Shown here one piece after another: positions 62,327-64,000 of a DNA stretch of 64,000 nt. The notes beneath the pieces were generated by a model, which was given only the letters and a program-made list of their open reading frames with translations, was not told where the DNA came from and made no database searches. A program made the translations under genes and the position numbers. The DNA lies in the NCBI RefSeq assembly GCF_003610785.1, contig NZ_RAQQ01000004.1, positions 186,001 through 250,000 on the forward strand, written 5' to 3'. Source of the DNA: Micromonospora globbae. Its GTDB lineage: Bacteria; Actinomycetota; Actinomycetes; Mycobacteriales; Micromonosporaceae. Position 1 is the first letter of the stretch, and each line of letters begins with the position of its first letter.

Positions 62327-63070
62327 ATGGTGTCGTTCGACGGGCTGACCGACCTGTGGGACCGGCTGTTCGGCGCGCAGCCCGACCCCCCGCCGCTGCT
62401 GGTCGTGGTGACCGGGGTCGTGGCGCTCCTGGTGGTCTCCACCCGCCTGCCGTGGCGGATCGCCCGCAACGCCATCACCATCGCCCACGAGGGCGGGCAC
62501 GCGCTGGTGGCCCTGCTCTCCGGCCGCAGACTGCGGGGCATCCGGCTGCACTCGGACACCTCGGGGCTCACCCTCTCCGCCGGGCGACCCACCGGGCTCG
62601 GCATGGTCCTCACCCTGCTCGCCGGGTACGTCGCCCCGCCGCTGATCGGCCTGGCCGGTGCCTGGCTGCTCGGCGGCAACCGCATCACGCTGCTGCTGTG
62701 GGTGGCCGTCGTGCTGCTGCTCGCCATGCTCGTGATGGTCCGCAACGCGTTCGGCGTGGTGTCGCTGCTGGTCACCGGCGGGGTGGTGCTCGCCGTCTCG
62801 TGGTACGCCTCGCCGCAGGTGCAGGCCGCGTTCGCGTACACCGGGGTGTGGTTCCTCCTGCTCGGGGGGATACGGCCCGTGGTCGAGCTGCAACGGCTGC
62901 GGTCCCGGGGCCGGATGCCCGCCTCGGACGCCGACCAGCTCGCCGGGCTCACCCCGTTCCCGGCGTTCTTCTGGGTCACCGTCTTCGCCCTGGTCAACCT
63001 CGCCGTGCTGGCCGTCGGCGCCACGCTTCTCGCCGACCCCCTGCTGCGCGACAACCCCCTCACCGCCTGA
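62327..63070 (+). CDS. M50 family membrane metallopeptidase
   Basis: 247 aa from ATG 62327; TAGGCT 8 nt upstream suggests a leaderless transcript. The zinc motif is H-E-G-G-H within I-A-H-E-G-G-H-A-L-V-A-L. About six hydrophobic helices follow; no PDZ domain is present, so it belongs to the short M50B-like actinobacterial group often annotated as peptidase M50. Such proteases cut substrates inside the membrane. The target is unknown. Confidence 0.88.
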   Translation: MVSFDGLTDLWDRLFGAQPDPPPLLVVVTGVVALLVVSTRLPWRIARNAITIAHEGGHALVALLSGRRLRGIRLHSDTSGLTLSAGRPTGLGMVLTLLAGYVAPPLIGLAGAWLLGGNRITLLLWVAVVLLLAMLVMVRNAFGVVSLLVTGGVVLAVSWYASPQVQAAFAYTGVWFLLLGGIRPVVELQRLRSRGRMPASDADQLAGLTPFPAFFWVTVFALVNLAVLAVGATLLADPLLRDNPLTA

Positions 63071-63250
63071 GGCAGGAGCGGGGCGGGCGGGGTGCACGGG
63101 CGGCGGGCCGCGGGCGCGCGCCGGGCGCCGGGCCGGGGGCGCCGGGCGCCGGGTCGCGGGCGCCGGGCGGCGAAAATGCTCGGGTGAGCGGGCAACCGCC
63201 GGCACCGCCCCACGCGTGTCCCCTGCGACCGCCACGGGGGAGGTAACCAG

Positions 63251-63751
63251 GTGCCGGACGTCGACGGGTTCGACGAGTTCTACCAGGGCAGCCGGCAACG
63301 GCTGCTCGGCTTCGTCTTCGTGCTCACCGGCAACCTCGCCGAGGCGCAGGACGCCGTGCAGGAGGCGTACATCCGGGCCTGGCAGCGCTGGTCGACGGTG
63401 AGCGGATACGACGACCCGGAGGCGTGGGTGCGGGTGGTGGCCACGCGGATCGCGGTGAGCCGGTGGCGGAGCCTGCGCAGCCGCGCCCGCGCGTACCTGC
63501 GGCACGGTGCCACCGAGACCGTCCCGCCGCCGGGCACCGAGACCGTCGAGGTGGTGGCCGCCCTGCGCCGCCTGCCCGAGGAGCAGCGGACCGCCCTCGC
63601 GCTCTACTACCTGCTCGGCATGCCGGTCGCCGAGGTCGCCCGGGAGACCGACGCCCCGGTCGGCACGGTCAAGGCCCGACTCTCCCGCGGGCGCGCCGCG
63701 CTCGCCGGGCTGCTCGCCGTCTCTGACCTGGAGGAGGCCGCTGATGCGTGA
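63251..63751 (+). CDS. SigE family RNA polymerase sigma factor
   Basis: 166 aa. Region 2: D-E-F-Y-Q-G-S-R-Q-R-L-L-G-F-V-F-V-L-T-G-N-L-A-E-A-Q-D-A-V-Q-E-A-Y-I-R-A-W. Region 4: L-P-E-E-Q-R-T-A-L-A-L-Y-Y-L-L-G-M-P-V-A-E-V-A-R-E-T and V-G-T-V-K-A-R-L-S-R-G-R-A. GGGGGAGGT lies just before GTG 63251. The stop overlaps the next gene by 8 bp. Confidence 0.93.
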   Translation: MPDVDGFDEFYQGSRQRLLGFVFVLTGNLAEAQDAVQEAYIRAWQRWSTVSGYDDPEAWVRVVATRIAVSRWRSLRSRARAYLRHGATETVPPPGTETVEVVAALRRLPEEQRTALALYYLLGMPVAEVARETDAPVGTVKARLSRGRAALAGLLAVSDLEEAADA

Positions 63752-64000
63752 CGACCTGAGGTTCGTCGAACGGGTGCGGCGGGAGCTGCGGGACGTGCGC
63801 TGGCCGCCGCCCGAGGAGATCCGGGCCGTGGCGCGGCGGCGTACCCGGCGGAACGTGCTGGTCGCGACCGTGCTGCTGGCCCTGGCCGGCGGGTCCGCGG
63901 TCGCGTTCGTCGCCCCCGGCCCCGCCCCGGCGCCGCCGGCCGCCGCCTCCGCGACTCCCGGCGTGCCGCCTCGTACCGAGATCACCCCGGACGCGCTGCT
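63744..64000 (+). CDS. Membrane protein partner of the SigE-family sigma factor (cut by window end)
   Basis: Starts at ATG 63744, with GGAGG 6 nt upstream, overlapping the sigma gene by 8 bp; 85 codons are in the window. A charged ~45-residue N-terminus is followed by one transmembrane helix (N-V-L-V-A-T-V-L-L-A-L-A-G-G-S-A-V-A-F-V) and the beginning of a Pro/Ala-rich exported part. Position and topology fit a membrane-bound regulator of the sigma factor; no zinc-finger is visible. The rest lies outside the window. Confidence 0.75.
   Translation, partial: MRDDLRFVERVRRELRDVRWPPPEEIRAVARRRTRRNVLVATVLLALAGGSAVAFVAPGPAPAPPAAASATPGVPPRTEITPDAL

Noticed and set aside
61900..62330. Additional small gene between the lysozyme and M50 genes
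   Set aside because: The plus-strand ATG at 62162 opens a frame into the M50 gene, but the stretch to 62326 is A/T-richer, low in conserved content, and holds the lysozyme promoter.

Overview
The window is high-GC actinobacterial DNA, most likely from the family Micromonosporaceae (Micromonospora or a close relative). The grounds are very strong G/C bias at third codon positions, an HK-roadblock-DUF742-GTPase conservon, a GPP34 protein, a SigE-family sigma factor, and intergenic palindromes of a kind I associate with Micromonospora. The genus is an inference. I recognised no rRNA, tRNA, CRISPR array or intact insertion sequence.

Layout. 1-2.6 kb: end of a conservon (cut-off sensor kinase tail, roadblock, DUF742, GTPase) closed by a strong hairpin. 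3.4-6.7 kb: two unassigned genes; the larger ends in the same tail module as the conservon kinase. 6.9-7.9 kb: PadR regulator and a membrane protein. 8-13.9 kb: cytochrome bd oxidase and its assembly exporter (cydA-cydB-cydD-cydC), with a BlaI-type operator in front; the same operator type lies over the promoter of the blaI-M56 peptidase pair at 14-15.4 kb. 15.5-16.5 kb: a gene-free palindrome array and a 24-bp tandem repeat. 16.5-24.8 kb: deoxyribonucleoside salvage and catabolism (two aldehyde dehydrogenases, deoC, upp, phospho-sugar mutase), with an ECF sigma operon and a GPP34 gene between. 24.9-37.9 kb: Ser/Thr kinase, acyl-CoA mutase, M20 amidohydrolase, DUF4349 lipoprotein, metallo-hydrolase, GNAT protein, gamma-glutamylcyclotransferase and an LpdA-like flavoprotein. 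38-40.5 kb: DedA protein, then a short threonyl-tRNA synthetase preceded by a 17-codon leader peptide with three consecutive Thr codons. 40.5-49 kb: heterodimeric ABC exporter with MarR regulator, DoxX/TetR pair, GuaB1, LysE/LysG. 49-58.7 kb: biotin carboxylase, PadR-DrrAB efflux unit, O-methyltransferase, Maf, a type VII secretion-like cassette ending in a mycosin protease, and accE. 58.8-64 kb: second Ser/Thr kinase, small membrane protein, GH25 lysozyme, M50 peptidase, SigE-family sigma factor and its partner (cut by the window end).

The order upp / phospho-sugar mutase / amidohydrolase / lpdA / biotin carboxylase / maf / accE resembles the order in mycobacteria as I recall it. Against that backbone, the kinases, transporters and the mycosin cassette look like insertions. 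The observations I rate highest are the putative threonine attenuator (39.08-39.24 kb), the mycosin cassette between accE and maf, the shared BlaI operator linking blaI to cytochrome bd, and repeated TxxV motifs in both kinases. Many genes have a -10-like hexamer 6-8 nt before the start codon and no Shine-Dalgarno, so leaderless transcripts are probably common here.
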